Below, in pieces: positions 45,090-57,700 of a stretch of 64,000 nt of DNA. The stretch covers positions 23,124,001 to 23,188,000 of the forward strand of contig NC_133007.1 in the NCBI RefSeq assembly GCF_048564905.1. Direction: 5' to 3'. A model generated the notes under the pieces. It saw nothing but the letters and a program-made list of their open reading frames with translations. It had not been told where the DNA came from and ran no database searches. This stretch comes from Vicugna pacos (taxonomy: Eukaryota; Chordata; Mammalia; Artiodactyla; Camelidae). The position numbers and the translations under genes are program-made. Positions within the stretch are counted from its first letter, which is position 1; every line of letters begins with the position of its first letter.

Positions 45090-47478
45090 CACAGTTGAGA
45101 GTACCTTTGTGGAAGTCTGAGATTCCACGACTCGACTGGGAAAGAAATATATATTGTATGCACTGAATAGGGTAACAGGAGAAGTTTTACTCTACCTGCC
45201 TCACCCCTCCCCCAGGGTGCCTCTTGGCACAACACAGTACCAAAAAGAGACCACCTCAACCCATGATATCCCCTTCAGGGGAAAGTGGGAACATACGAGT
45301 GAGCACCCAGCTTCCTAGTTGTGTAAAACACTGCCGAAGAAACCAACTTTTTCTTGACCCATGCAGAATACTGTGGTGCGTTGCATGATCGGGGGTCAGG
45401 GAAAGGCTGGGAAAATAGCAGCCAGCACTTTCAGAGGGTATCAGAGAGATGTGGATTGTACTAACCACTTTTCAGACACCATCAGGAAGCCCATCCATGA
45501 GCTTCTGGGGACACCTCACCTACAGATCCTTCCGACTGGCCCAACGGTATCCCCAATACTCTGCATATCTCACTTAAAGAATCCTCTCCGCCTGTTTCAG
45601 TAGCTCCCTGCGTACCCATGAGAGCAATGAAACTGAGCCTTTGCAGGCTCTTATCCTGCAAAACTAACCCTACTCTGCAGGCTTGAGAGAAACCACATAA
45701 ACTTTGGCAATCAGCATCACCTTGGGGTAAGCAAATGGGAGGCTGTCAGCACCTAGACTGGCTTTACGGATCGAGAGAAGGAATACACTGTAAGGAATCC
45801 TCCCCGCAACAGGAAATAAATAGTGTGGAGCAGGCATATCCATAGAAAATGTCTCAAAAGACCTCAGAGTTCTTGGCACAGCTGACAGGAAGGATTTACC
45901 ACCCAAAGGCAGTCAGCAAAGATGGAAGGAGGCTACTGCTTCTTCAGATTCAGTGATGGCAGTACAAGAGTCAAGTACATGAAAAATCAAGAAAACATGA
46001 CACCACAAAGAGAACACAATAATTTTCCAGTAACCAGCCCCAAAGAAACAGAGACTGCAATTTGCCTGATAAATACCTCAAATCAGTCGTTTTAAGAAAC
46101 CTCAGTGAGCTCAAGAAAACACTGAAAGACAATTCTGTGAAATTAGTAAAACAAAATACAAATAAAACAAAAAGTTAAGCACAGAGATAAAAATCAAAAA
46201 GGAACCAACAAATTCTAAAGATGAAGAACATAAGGAATGAAATAAAAACGCAATAGAGATCAGTAGCATCAGTCTTATTCAAGCAAAAGAAAGAATCTGT
46301 GAAGTCAAAGAAAAGTCACTTGAAACTATCCAGTCAGAGGAGAAAAAAAGAAAAAAGAATGAAAAAGAGTGAAGAAAGCCTATGTGAACTATGGGATACC
46401 ATCAAGAGAAAACTTCTATGCATTATTGCCGTCCCAGAAAGAGAAGAAAGGAAGAAAAGGGGCAAAAGGCTTGTTTAAAGAAATAATGGCTGAGAACTTG
46501 CCAAATATGGGGAGAAACTTGTATATCTTGTTCAAGAAACTTACAGATCCCTAAGAAGACTCAACACATGAAGATCTTCCTCAAGACATATAATGAAACT
46601 GTCAAAACTCAAAGACAAAGAAAATTTTTTGAAGAGCAAGAGAAAAAAATATTCTCATAAAAAAAGGAACCCTCATAAGACTATCAGCAGATTTCTTTGC
46701 AGAAACTTTGAAGTCCAGAAGAGAGTGGGATGATATATTCAAAGTGCTAACAGAACAAAATTGACCCAACAAAGCTGTCTTTCAGAAATGAAGGAACAAT
46801 AAAGATATTCTGGAAAAAAAAAACAGCTGAGGATATTTCATTACCACTAAAGCTGCCTTACAAAAAATGCTAAATGGAATCTTTCAAAATGAGATAAAAG
46901 AAGGCTTATTAACAAGAAGTTTATGGACATATACAATACTGGTAAATGTAAGTATATAGTCAAATTCAGAACAATCTAACACTGAATATGGTGGTGTGTT
47001 AACCACTTACCTATAATATAAAGGTTAAAAACTATAAAAATCACTATATCTATAATAATTTATTAATAAATAAACAATAGAAAAAGATATAATTTGTAAA
47101 ACCAAAAACATAAAATGTGGTGTGGGGAGTAAAATGGTAGAGGTTTTGAATGTGATCAAAGTTAAGTTATGAGGGTTAAATAGACTGTTTAAACTATAAG
47201 ATGTTTTATTTAAGCCTCATGGTAACCACAAAGCAAAAATCTACAGCAAATACACAAAAGGCAAGAGAAGGCAACCAAAACATAAAACTATGGAAAATCA
47301 ATTCACAAAGGAAGAGAGAAAGAAAGGAACAAAGGACTACAAAACAGTCTGAAACAATTAATGAAATGACAGTAGTAAGTCCTTACCTAACAATAATTAC
47401 TTTAAATGTAAATGGATTAAATTATCCAAACAAAAGTCATAGAGTAGCTGAATGGATTAAAATAAATAAATGTTGTAG
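45090..47478 (+). mobile_element. Old L1M with 5' UTR, ORF1 and start of ORF2
   Basis: The part from about 45930 is clear L1 ORF1: AACATGACACCACAAAGAGAAC, ACCAGCCCCAAAGAAACAGAG, CTCAGTGAGCTCAAGAAAAC, GAAGAAAGCCTATGTGAACT and GAAATAATGGCTGAGAACTTGC. The ORF1 end (CAGCAAAGCTG-type at about 46770) and ORF2 start (GTAAATGGATTAAATTATCC at about 47409) follow. 45090-45930 looks like the 5' UTR by position. Many stops and indels make it a non-coding relic, cut off at 47478. Confidence 0.82.
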
Positions 47479-47484
47479 AGCAGA

Positions 47485-48050
47485 TCTCTAGAAGTTTTTC
47501 ATCTTGCATAACTGAAACTTTGTACCCATTAAACAGAAACTCCCCATTACCCTTGCCCCAAGCCCCTGACAACTACCATTGTGCTTTCTGTTTCCATGTG
47601 TTTGACTAATTTAGATACTTCATATCACTGGAATCATGCAGTATTTGTCCTTCTTTCACTGGCTTATTTCACTAAGCACAGTGTCCTCTGAGTTCATCAG
47701 TGTTGTTGCATTCTAGGTGATCTATTCATTGTTGAAAGTGGGTAATGAAGTCTCCTACTATTATTGCTTGCTGTGTGGTTCTGTCTTCAGATGTTAAGAA
47801 CTGCTTGATATATATTGTGATCATAGAACATTCTTCATATGATTTCAATTCTTTTAAATATATGGAGATTTGTTTAATGACCCAGAATGTGGTCTTTCTT
47901 GGTGAATGTTCCCTGTGTTCTTGAAATAAATATGCTTTCTGCTATTGTTAGATGGAACGTTTACGTCAGCTAGGTCAAGTTGGTTGATAGTGGGATTGAA
48001 GTCTCTCAGATCGCAAAAGTCTCTTTGTATCTCCTCCGTGAATCCCTTTG
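47485..48050 (-). mobile_element. L1 fragment in two pieces
   Basis: A reverse-strand L1 3' UTR/ORF2 end (47490-47710: CATAACTGAAACTTTGTACCC, TTATTTCACTAAGCACAG) is fused to a separate ORF2 segment (47715-48050: GTGGGTAATGAAGTCTCCTACTATTATTG). It faces the forward L1M directly at 47480. Confidence 0.8.
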
Positions 48051-49322
48051 CATCCTGTGACAAAACATTTGGCACCCAGCCATGAGCAATATCTGAATTA
48101 TTTGAGCTTAATCCAATATCTTGTCACTAAAGAGAAGTACATGGCTTCTTCACCACCACACAAAATACTGCATGTTCACAGGTCCTGTGTATCTACTCTT
48201 AGAAAAGTGAAGGGCTTTTGATATTTTGTTTTGGGTTCTTCAGTAATATAAAGGTAGCAGGCAATTTTTAAAATTAAATAAAGAATTCAGAGGTTTACGA
48301 TATTTTCTAAAACAAAATCAAGGTGAAGAACAAACTAAGGGTGTGTCTTTTATCTTGGCTGATCACCTTCAAATGGAAAGTGGAGAATTCCATCTCCAAA
48401 ATTCCACATTAAACAACCCTCCACAATGTTTTCAAAGTAGATACATTCTGTATGTATGTCCACATTTCTGGTACTGTTTATCTCAGACACTTAATTCAGG
48501 CAGATTAATTAAGAGAGGTAGCTGTTATGTTTTCAGCTTCAAGTTGATAAGCAACTTCTCATGAACTGAACATTTATTTGAAAGAAGGCACCATGTAATT
48601 GAAAGGTTAATCTAGACACTAGAAGCCCATTCTCTGGGTGAGAAGACCCACTTATTTAGGGCTTTTAAATTGTGGATAGAGCCTCTTTCTTGGAAAAAAA
48701 AACTAATATTTTGCCAAATATTTGATAAACTTGGACATTTAAAATAATATTAATTACTGTTGCCCATTCTCTTTTGAATATTTCCAAATTTCTATCTGAA
48801 ACACTTAAAATATCTTTAGTTCTTTTTCCTCGGACACATTTATTGCTAACAGGTTATTTATTAAAAGTTACCACTTTTCTAGTGAAACTGTTCTTACTGT
48901 CCTTAAGAATAGGGGCCATCATCTTTGCTATAGGCAATGCTTAAATTGAAGTAATTAGAAATTTTCCATTACCCTTTTTATCTTTTTAAACCAGATCAAA
49001 ATTCCAAGTTATCTTTAACTTTCTCTTGCTTCTATTATATATTTTCAAGACTGTTTTCTTAGGTCTCCTAAAGACAATTCTTTCAATAATATTTTTATTC
49101 AATAATATTTTCAATAATATTTTTTCCTAGTGCTAGTCCCGTAAAGATGGTCCCAAGGTGCAATTTACTGTGGGCCAAGCACAGGCTTAGAGCCTCCCTT
49201 AATTCCTACCCAGTGACTGCCAAGAGAATGTTTTAACTGTGAGCATAACTTCAGTTAAGTTTCAAGGAAGTGTGAAGACAAAGAACACAGAAAGTAATTT
49301 TCTCTCTGTCTTGACACAGACG
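48051..49322. other. Unassigned stretch
   Basis: No gene or repeat is recognised. A short tandem ATTTTTATTCAATAATATTTTCAATAATATT-like stretch lies near 49090-49125. Confidence 0.4.
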
Positions 49323-50228
49323 TGTAGTAGAGAACAACTCGTTTTTTTTTTTTTTACATTTTTTATTGATTCATAATCATTTTACAGTGTTGTGTCAAAT
49401 TCCAGTGTTCAGCACAATTTTTCAGTCATTCATGGACATATACACACTCATTGTCACATTTTTTTCTCTGTGATTTATCATAACATTTTGTGTGTATTTC
49501 CCTGTGCTATACAGTGTAATCTTGTTTATCTATTCTACAATTTTGAAATCCCAGTCTATCCCTTCCCACCCTCTACCCCCCCCCCCAGTAACCACAAGTC
49601 TGTATTCTCTGTCCATGAGTCTATTTCTGTCCTGTATTTATCTTTGTTTTTGTTTGTTTTTGTTTTTTAGATTCCACATATGAGCGATCTCATATGGTAT
49701 TTTTGTTTCTCTTTCTGGCTTACTTCACTTAGAATGACATTCTCTAGGATCATCCATGTTGCTGCAAATGGCATTATGTTGTCGGTTTTTATGGCTGAGT
49801 AGTATTCCATTGTATAAATATACCACATCTTCTTTATCCAGTCACCTGTTGATGGACATTTAGGTTGTTTCCATGTTTTGGCTATTGTAAATAGTGCTGC
49901 TATGAACATTGGGGTGCAGGTATGAGAACAACTCGTTTTGATGGAGGTTTACAGGGACACCATGACCTTCCCCACAAGGATGGCTGCAAGAACAAAGCAC
50001 GCCTGCAGCAAGAAGATTGCAACAATCAACCACATCCCCGCCCCTGTTTTTTTGTATAAAAGGAGCCTGTGTTCTGACTAGAGCGGGATGGTTCTCCAAA
50101 ACGTTAGTCTGCGATCCTCTAGGTCTGCTGGCTTTCCGAGTAAAGTCGCTATTCCTTGCCCCAATACCTCATCTCCCGATTCATTGGCCTGTCGTGCAGC
50201 GAGCAGAATGAATTTGTACTCGGCAACA
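49323..50228 (+). mobile_element. ERV1-like LTR interrupted by an L1
   Basis: LTR fossil with a probable TGTAGTAG start at 49323 and GGCAACA end at 50228, about 310 bp once the L1 (49345-49923) is set aside. U3 has TATAAAAG at 50055. R/U5 has a poly-A-signal-like AGTAAAG at 50139 and a tail (CTCGTCTCC-type CTCATCTCCCGATTCATTGG at about 50168) typical of gamma-type ERV LTRs in ungulates. The 4-bp flanks GACG/GACT are a possible target duplication. No internal proviral region is seen, so it is a solo LTR of moderate age. Confidence 0.78.
49345..49923 (-). mobile_element. Young L1 inserted in the LTR
   Basis: About 580-bp, 5'-truncated reverse-strand L1 flanked by matching 12-16 bp target copies (GAGAACAACTCGTTTT at 49330 and 49924). 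It holds the 3' UTR, its C-rich tract (about 49576-49588) and the ORF2 C-terminus, which still translates (MEYYSAIKTDNIMPFAATW, SLICGI). Same subfamily as 3138-3516. It is younger than the LTR it splits. Confidence 0.92.
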
Positions 50229-51824
50229 GACTGACATTTTTTTCCCCAATGATATGCTGTTTAATTTCTAATTTAGGTTAGATCGTGTACCCAGGATTAA
50301 ACTTCACCCCTTGCTTTACTTCAGTCTTTTCTCAATTTACACAGTAAACACTGAAAACATCTCTTTATTGACCACTTAAAACCAGTCTATGCATGAGACC
50401 CAGTTAACTGTCTAAAATGAAAACACTGTAGTTCATCTTTACCAAAAACTCTTCTGTGTGTCAAAAACAAAAAAAAAACCTAAAACATCCCCAGTGTAAG
50501 AAATGGGTGAACTGGGTCATCAGCTTTGTTTACAACTTGGAGGAGGAAACTCCCCTGGCAATGTTTAAAATCAGAACTCGTGTGCTTTCAGATCTCTGTT
50601 TGACACAGTTTTATGCTTTCACGTTAGTTGCTGGGGGGGGTGGTTGAAAACATGTTATTCCAACTTTAGACAAAGCTGTATCTTTGTCATTTGCTTCATT
50701 TTTTTTTTAATTCTGACCTAAGGTCTGCACACCTGGCATCTCAGATCATCCTTCTACAGATATCCTGTGTGAAGAAGGACTTGGCCATGATGCTTTTATG
50801 AAACTGTGAAATGAAATTATAATCACTCTTCCTTTATATGTATTCTGTTCGCAAATTTATCACTCCTCTAATCCTGCACCACCTCTGAAACTTTTATTTT
50901 TTTATTATTTCATCCCTTGCTAATTTACCTGAGAGAACACTAGTAAATTTTGTCACACGCTTGAGCTAAAAACTTTCTAAGAATTTTTAAAAAATAGTTT
51001 AAAACACACGGCCTTCCATTTCTTATGAGATCACAGTTAAATACTGCGCATGCCATGCAAAGGCCTGTATGTCCAGCTCCCTATTTCCAGTCTTTTATAT
51101 GACCATGCCCACCTCCTCATAATCTACGTCAGTGCTTCTCAATCTCTGTGAGGTGCAAGGCAATATTCCCCCCAGTTTATTATACACCAAATGTTTGTAA
51201 ACAATGAAAATGAATGATTTCAGAAACAAAATAAAAAGGAGATACAAGAAATTTTCTTGTTTTACTATTAATTAATATGCACAAAATTGTTGAATTGTTA
51301 TGAAAGTTTCTAAATATTTACTTTCAGTTTTTATGCTTATCTTGTTACAAATATTTCCTAGTCTCATTCTGCTGTTTGGACCACATTTTGAATAGCATCG
51401 CTCCATGCTTCAGGTATTTGCAAACACTTAGTATCCTCACAACATTCAAAACTGAAATATTGTCTATCTCAGTGCACTCCCTGAAGTCCTGGTGTACGAT
51501 CACCTTTCAACTCTTAGTTGAAGTGGCACATTACAAGAAGCCTTTCTTGTAATCCTCAGGAAGAACTGGCCACGCCTTCCCTTATGCCCTTACCCACAAC
51601 ACAAAACACTTGCTTCTGACCAGCAATCACAGCACTGCATTCCGACTATGTTCATAGGACTGTCCCCACCACTGTGCAGGAGTTCTCACACTTTTTGTTA
51701 TTGTTCTCAAATAAGTGTCTTTAGCATGGATACATCTCAACTCTAGACCTAAACCTAGTGACTGCTTGACCTCTGAACTCTGAATCTAAACAGGCATTTC
51801 ATACTGAACATCCAAGAAAAGGGA
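50229..51824. other. Unassigned stretch with possible L2
   Basis: 51450-51720 resembles L2 (CTGAAGTCCTGGTG, GAAGCCTTTCTTGTAATCC). A run of G (about 50631-50639) and a T run (50699-50708) are low-complexity. No gene is seen. Confidence 0.45.
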
Positions 51825-52372
51825 ACTCTCCTACATTATTGGTGAAAATATAAATTAGGGCTGCTATTATGAAAAACAGTATGGAAGAGCCTTAAAAAAC
51901 TAAAAATAGAGTCACTGGATGCTCCAGCAATTGCACTTCTGGGCACACAACCAAAGAAAACTCTAACTGGAAAAGACACCTGCACCCCAGTATTCTTGGC
52001 TGCACCATTTACAATAGCCGAGATATGGAAACAACCTAAATGTCCATTGACAGGTGAATGGATAAAGAAGTTTGGGTATACACACACACACATACATACA
52101 TACACAGTAGAATACTATTCAGCCATAAAAAAGAAAGGAATAATGCCATTTGCAGCAACATGGATTATGGACCTAGAGATCATCATACTAAGTGAAGTAA
52201 ATCACAGAGAAAGACAAATACCATATGACATCATTTATATGTGGAATCTAAAATATGACACAAATAAACTTATTTACAAAACAGATATAGACTGCATATG
52301 TGAACCAATTTGCTGTACACCGGAAACTATCACCACATGGTAAATAATCTATACCTTAATAAAAAAATAAAC
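51825..52372 (+). mobile_element. L1 3' end
   Basis: L1 ORF2 C-terminal region and 3' UTR: CTGGGCACACAACCAAAG, TGGAAACAACCTAAATGTCC at about 52028, AATACTATTCAGCCATAAAAAAG at about 52112, and a CCGGAAACTATCACCACATGG terminus near 52320. It still yields a 115-codon frame with MPFAATWIMD. It is less young than the copies at 3138 and 49345. Confidence 0.88.
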
Positions 52373-52377
52373 ATCCA

Positions 52378-52870
52378 GAACCAAATCCTCCATTTGCCCT
52401 CCAAATCTCTTTCTTCCATAGTCTTATCTATCTTAGTTTACTGTATTCCAAATGGAATTCCATCTTCTCAAAACAAAACCCTGGAGTCATTCCTGATTTC
52501 CGTTTTTTTCTGAAACAGAATCTTTCAAGTTCTATTGGCTCTATTTTCATAACACACACAGTTACAAGTCTCTTTTCACCACCCCCACCTCTAGCACTGT
52601 GGTTTCATACTATCATCTTCTTCTTGAATTATTCCAGGAGGCCTGATGTTGGTCCTGCTGCTTCCACCATGTCCCTGTCCCTGTCCCTGTCCTCAGGTCT
52701 ATTCTCAACAAAACAGTCAGACTAATCCTTTGAAAAGCAAGTCAGATCGTATCTCTTCTCAGACCAAAACCTCCAAGTGGTTCCCACCTTATTCAGAGAA
52801 AAGGAGTAAGTCTCAGAGTGACTTACAAGACCAGCCGCTACCTGAAGGCTCACTTCTCTAAGACCTCATT
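52378..52870 (+). mobile_element. L2 internal fragment
   Basis: L2 sequence: AGTCATTCCTGATTTCC, AACAAAACAGTCAGACTAATCC, CAGATCGTATCTCTTCTCAG and CCTCCAAGTGGTTCCCACC in consensus order. It includes a TCCCTG hexamer repeat at about 52672-52693. Confidence 0.75.
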
Positions 52871-54955
52871 TCTGACCACTTCCCTCAGCAGAGACTTGCA
52901 GAGGGAAGAAGACAATGGAGAGATGACTCCACGTCTGTTCCTTGCCTCATGCCCTGGACTGACTTGTTGATGGATATTTTTATTGTCCAGTGAGGCTTTT
53001 GTGTATGGATGGGAAAACTCACTAAAATTTTTACTGGCTTAAAGCCATTTCAGTAATAACATGAATACATTCAAACACTGAATCCTCACAATCCCTCTAT
53101 ATATTTATGCTTTAAATACACAACTAATCATAAATCCTAGAATATATGAAATTGGCAAAATCAATGAAACACTAGGAAGGCAAATCCTAGAGGAAACAAT
53201 GTGAGCTTATATCAATTATATGTGTGTGTATTTGTGTATTTCTTCTTTAATAAAATGGTAGCATTTTAATTTTCATTTGCATTTTCTTCTTTAATAAAAT
53301 AGAGGTAAAAATGACGAAGAATAAAAATATGAATAAGGACAAGGATTAAAGTAATGAAGATCCAGCTGAGTATATTTAAGAATAAAATTCTGATTATTTT
53401 ATCACAGAATTTTCAGGTCTATAGCTTCTATATCTCTTTAATTTTTTTAATGTGATAATTTTCCAGAGATTATTATTTTTTAACCTGTGAGGATCTGGCA
53501 TCACCTGAGATATCACACTATCATTGTGATGTATTTACTTAGTAGGTAAACATCAGTAAAATTATTATGGCATTTATTACAGTTATTACACAAAAGTCCT
53601 TAATAATTGATAAAACTAGGAGAGACATCTCAAATATATGTCTCTTAGGATGCGGATATGAATATTTAATTTGCATGGTTAGTTCTCCTTTTTAAAATAT
53701 TTGACTAATTTTTGATGTTGGAACTTTATTTGTAGCTGGTATTGTGTGTGGCCATCTCTGGTGATCAACTGCAGAAGCCCTCTCCTCACCGGGCTGCTAT
53801 GTAGATGATACTGCTGGTAAACAAACTTTCCTATATGGGATTCAATGTGTACTTCTCCACGGTTACTTGGTTTATTATCACCTCTGTTTAGTCTTATCTG
53901 CTTACACAAATATCTGTGTAACTGTAACTAATAGAAAGTGTGTACATATGTAGCATTTTTAATAAAATCAATGAAAATTAAACATATGCGACAACACTCA
54001 CACATCTTTTGCTTTGGAACGAGATACTTTTAGTTCATATTTTGAGAATCATTGTTGTTCTTCATTTAAAGAGTATCGGTAGTCCAGATTTTTTTTGACA
54101 CAAAATGAAAAGCACCTACTTCTCCTAAAGGAAACTCCCTTTTTTTCTTTTAAATGTAACATCTGGGTTCTGGAGCACATATGATATTTTAGTGGTAGGC
54201 AGATGTGCTTCCACTAGTGTTTTCGGGACACTTTTAATAATAACAGAGATGGAGAATACTTTTTAACTCTTTTAACATGCTACATTCAAATTGAATTTAT
54301 GTGAATCCTTTGCAACCTGTATGATTTCATTTGCTGCTATGACTTAATTCGGCCAGCCGACTGAAACTGAAGGAAAAGCTGTTAAGAGATCCTGTATTAA
54401 ATCCCAGGAGAAGCGTAAGAGCCAGGGATGATGTTCCTGTACATAAGAGGCTTTAGGAGATTAGGCACAAGCACAGAGCTCCTGGAACTGGGCATCAAAT
54501 GAGACAGAGAACTGACGGGTAAGCCATACCTCATGGCTCTGTTTGGAGCATCCCTCCAAAAGGTAACTGAAGATTGGTCAGATGCTTTGGGAGAAACAGG
54601 TGAGAATATATCATCTTCTCACTATGGGTACCAGCAGCAGTGGAAGCCATCAAGCTGTTCCAACCAACCTTGTGGGCAGCAAGCAGTCAGCAAGTGGAAG
54701 CATAAAGTGGAGAGAAAAAAAAAAAAAGAAGGTCAGAAGCCACTTGGAAACTGATGCTGAAAATCTGGTTTGTGAGCATAGATGTGACATACTTCTAATA
54801 AGGCTAAGTTTGTACCCAATAAGCAGGGTCACTGTAATTCAGGTATAGATACAATTGTGCCCGATTTTACAGTCATTCAATGATGAGGCCAAGTATCACT
54901 TGTGTGTAAGAATTTATCTCTTTTTACATAACAACTGCTACACATTCATTAAAAT
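52871..54955. other. Unassigned stretch
   Basis: No gene is recognised. A short direct repeat (TTCTTCTTTAATAAAAT) occurs at about 53239 and 53284. The 88- and 73-codon frames at 54533-54848 share an A-run and lack motifs. Confidence 0.4.
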
Positions 54956-55475
54956 CTTTCCAATGACTTTCTGTCGCAGTGCCGTGGCCTGTAAGATTCC
55001 TTTATGATCTGACTCCAGCTCAGTGGTCTCTTCCACTACGTTCCTCACCACTTCTTCTAATGCAGCTATGTCGATACTGTTAGCTTTCAGAACACACCCA
55101 GTATCATGCCACTTTATCCCTAGTTCCTATTGTTCGAACGCTCTTCCCCTAGACACTGCATAACATGCTTCTTGCTATTGCTTTAGGTCTTTTCTCAAAA
55201 GCCATCTTCTTGGAGTGGCCCATTCTGTCCACCATCCTGGAAATAATGACCCATTTTTCTCTCTCATCCCCTTTCCCTGATTCAGTTCTTAATTGCAGCA
55301 TATGTCATCACTTCAAATATTTTAATTTATTTTCTATCTCCCCTGACCTCTACTGTCATGTGAGTTCCGTGGGTAAGGGTATTTTACTCTTGTCCCTCTG
55401 CTGTATTTCATTATCTATTTTAGCATCTATCACACGGTAGATGTCCCATAATTATTTGTTGAGTGTGTAATGTAT
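54956..55475 (+). mobile_element. L2 3' portion
   Basis: L2 order preserved: CCAATGACTTTCTGTCGCAG, GCCTGTAAGATTCCTTTATGATCTG, TCTGTCCACC, and the terminal ATGTCCCATAATTATTTGTTGAG. Its 91-codon frame is a by-product. Confidence 0.7.
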
Positions 55476-56329
55476 TGTTTAAAGCATAGATTTTGAAGGA
55501 ACTAGTCATATGACCTATGTCTCCTTATCTATAAAAAGGCAATAATGGAAGCCTGGAAGGATGCCCACAAGAGCAAGGCTGCACGCACACTCAAAAGACA
55601 CTGGAAACAACCACCCCAGCTTTCTGCATCTCCCTGGGTGAATATGAGGCTTGCGCACACGCTGTGAGGAGAGATACAAGAAAGTGGAGGGGAAAGTAAA
55701 AATCAGGGCTGACTTGCAAACTTCCTGAACTTTGAACGCTCTTTCCAACTCAAACAAAGATCCATTGGCAAAGGGTGGGAGACTTGTTGGCTCAAAGTGC
55801 TTGAGCACGACCTTCTTAAGCCATGCTGATCCAGCAGTGATCCCTTAAAAGCCAGGCTTAAAAAGGCAAACAAGAATTACAAAAAAAAAAAACATTAGCA
55901 GAGACATCTGTGGCCTGATACTGTGGGAGACTCAGACTGTACTGATTAGTCCAGGCAAGCCAATAATGAGCATATGAAGAAATAGAGCAACAGTGATGAC
56001 ATGGGAAGATCCGAATCAATATACCATCTATAATGTCCATTTTTCAACAACAAAAAGGGGGACTAAAAAGGAAGAGGGAAGTGTGACTACACACAGGGAG
56101 AAATGAAATCAGTACAAACATCTTTGATGTTGCTCTAGTGTTGGACACAGCAAAAAATAAATAAATAAATAAACTTCAAAGCTGGAAAGCAATGAACATT
56201 AAATATGTTCAATGAAAAAAAATCCATGTTTAAGAACTTAAAAATTAAAGGAAAATATGATAATAATGATGCATCAAGTAGAGAAAATAATTAAAGAAAT
56301 AGAAAATATTTTTAAAATAGATGGAAATT
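55476..56329. other. Unassigned stretch
   Basis: No gene is recognised. AAAT repeats lie at about 56153-56172. The 97-codon minus-strand frame at 55515-55808 has no known motif. Confidence 0.4.
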
Positions 56330-56720
56330 CTCAAATTTCAAAGTACATTAAGTTCTTAGCAAGACACAAGATAAATATACCAAAATCAGTTATATTTCTA
56401 TACGCTAACAACAAATAATCAAAAAGAAAATTAAGAAAGCAATTTCATTCACACAAGCCTCAAAAACAATAAAATACATAGAAACATTATGCTGTACACC
56501 AGACACTGACACATTGTAACTGACTATATTTCAATAAAAATAAATAAATAAGTACATAGAAACAAACTTAATCAAGGAAATGCATGACATGTACACTGAA
56601 AACTAAAGAAAGTTGTTGAGAGAAATTAATGATCTAAAAATATGGAGAAACATTTCTTGTATTCACAATAGCATCAAAAATTGATGAATACAAGGAACAA
56701 AGTTAACAAATATGTAACAT
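56330..56720 (+). mobile_element. Old L1 ORF2 fragment hosting a tiny L1 tail
   Basis: Old ORF2 (CAGTTATATTTCTATACGC, AACCACAA-type AAAAAGAAAATTAAGAAAGC, ACACTGAAAACTAAAGAAAG). It is interrupted at 56487-56550 by about 64 bp of a younger L1 3' terminus (GCTGTACACCAGACACTGAC...TCAATAAAAATAAATAAATA). TACATAGAAACA occurs on both sides (56475, 56553) as the target duplication. Confidence 0.82.
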
Positions 56721-57039
56721 CTGTATTAATTTTACATCAGCATATATTGTAAAAATTGTTTTTCCTGCCAATAAAGCTTTTTTCTGTTTATTTTGTTTTA
56801 TCTTGTTCATGCTGAATATTATTTTCGATAAATGGGACTCAATCCAGTATTTTGTTTTAACGTTTTATTGATTTAGCATGTTGATATTTTGTCCAGATAA
56901 ACTGTTGAATTATTTTATTTTTTAAGTTAATTTCCCTACTGTTCAGTTTTTCTGTAGAGCAAATTATAGCTTATGCAAATAATGACAATCTCATTTTTCT
57001 TTATATCTTTTATTTTTATAGACTCACTGAATTAGGAAG
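56721..57039. other. Unassigned AT-rich stretch
   Basis: T-rich sequence, possibly diverged reverse-strand L1. No gene is seen. Confidence 0.4.
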
Positions 57040-57700
57040 AACCACTTTAGAATCATTTTGAGTAGCAATCACAAGGGCAGACACCCTTGTCCTTTTCCAA
57101 ATTTCAATGGTAAGTTTTCAAAATTGTTATTACTATGTATATTTGCTATGCATTGGTTACAGCTAAACTTAGCTATACAAGGGACACTCCCTTTTAATCC
57201 AAAATGGGTAAAAAATTTTTTCATCAATGTATGTTTAATTTTATTGAGAATTTTATTGGGCGAGTAGAGTAGATGATCAGATGATTCATTCTTTCCCCTT
57301 TAATCTATTAATATGACAACCACATTAACGGATTTTCTAACATTAAATTATTCTTACACTCCTAGTAAAAACTCTACATGTTGTATCTAAGCATTCTTCA
57401 ATCCGTAAGTAAAATTGGATCGTAGCTATTAGGTGTTTGGTTTATTTGTTTGCTTTGGTTTATTGATTCGCTTTGTTTATGTTCAAGTAATCTCGTCAGG
57501 TTGCTGAGTTTTTGCGTTGTGAAATTCTAGCCTCATAAAGTGACTTCAGTTGTTTTCCATTATTGTATATCTTGAAACTGATTACCGTTAACGGCCTGAG
57601 ACCTTTTAGATTAGTCACAAATTTACCATCAGCTTCCATTTTTAAGGTAACAAGTGTACGTAGAATTTCTTTTCCTGTAGGTCTTATTTGAATATTTATA
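57040..57700 (-). mobile_element. Old L1 ORF2 fragment
   Basis: Reverse-strand ORF2 region: GCAGACACCCTTGTCC, TTTAATCTATTAATATGACAACC, TGCTGAGTTTTTGCG and similar blocks in consensus order. Strongly diverged. L1-like traces may continue to about 58060. Confidence 0.65.

Noticed and set aside
49667-49909. 80-codon minus frame with MEYYSAIKTDNIMPFAATW, and 51996-52343 plus frame
   Set aside because: These are C-terminal fragments of L1 ORF2 in truncated copies, not genes.
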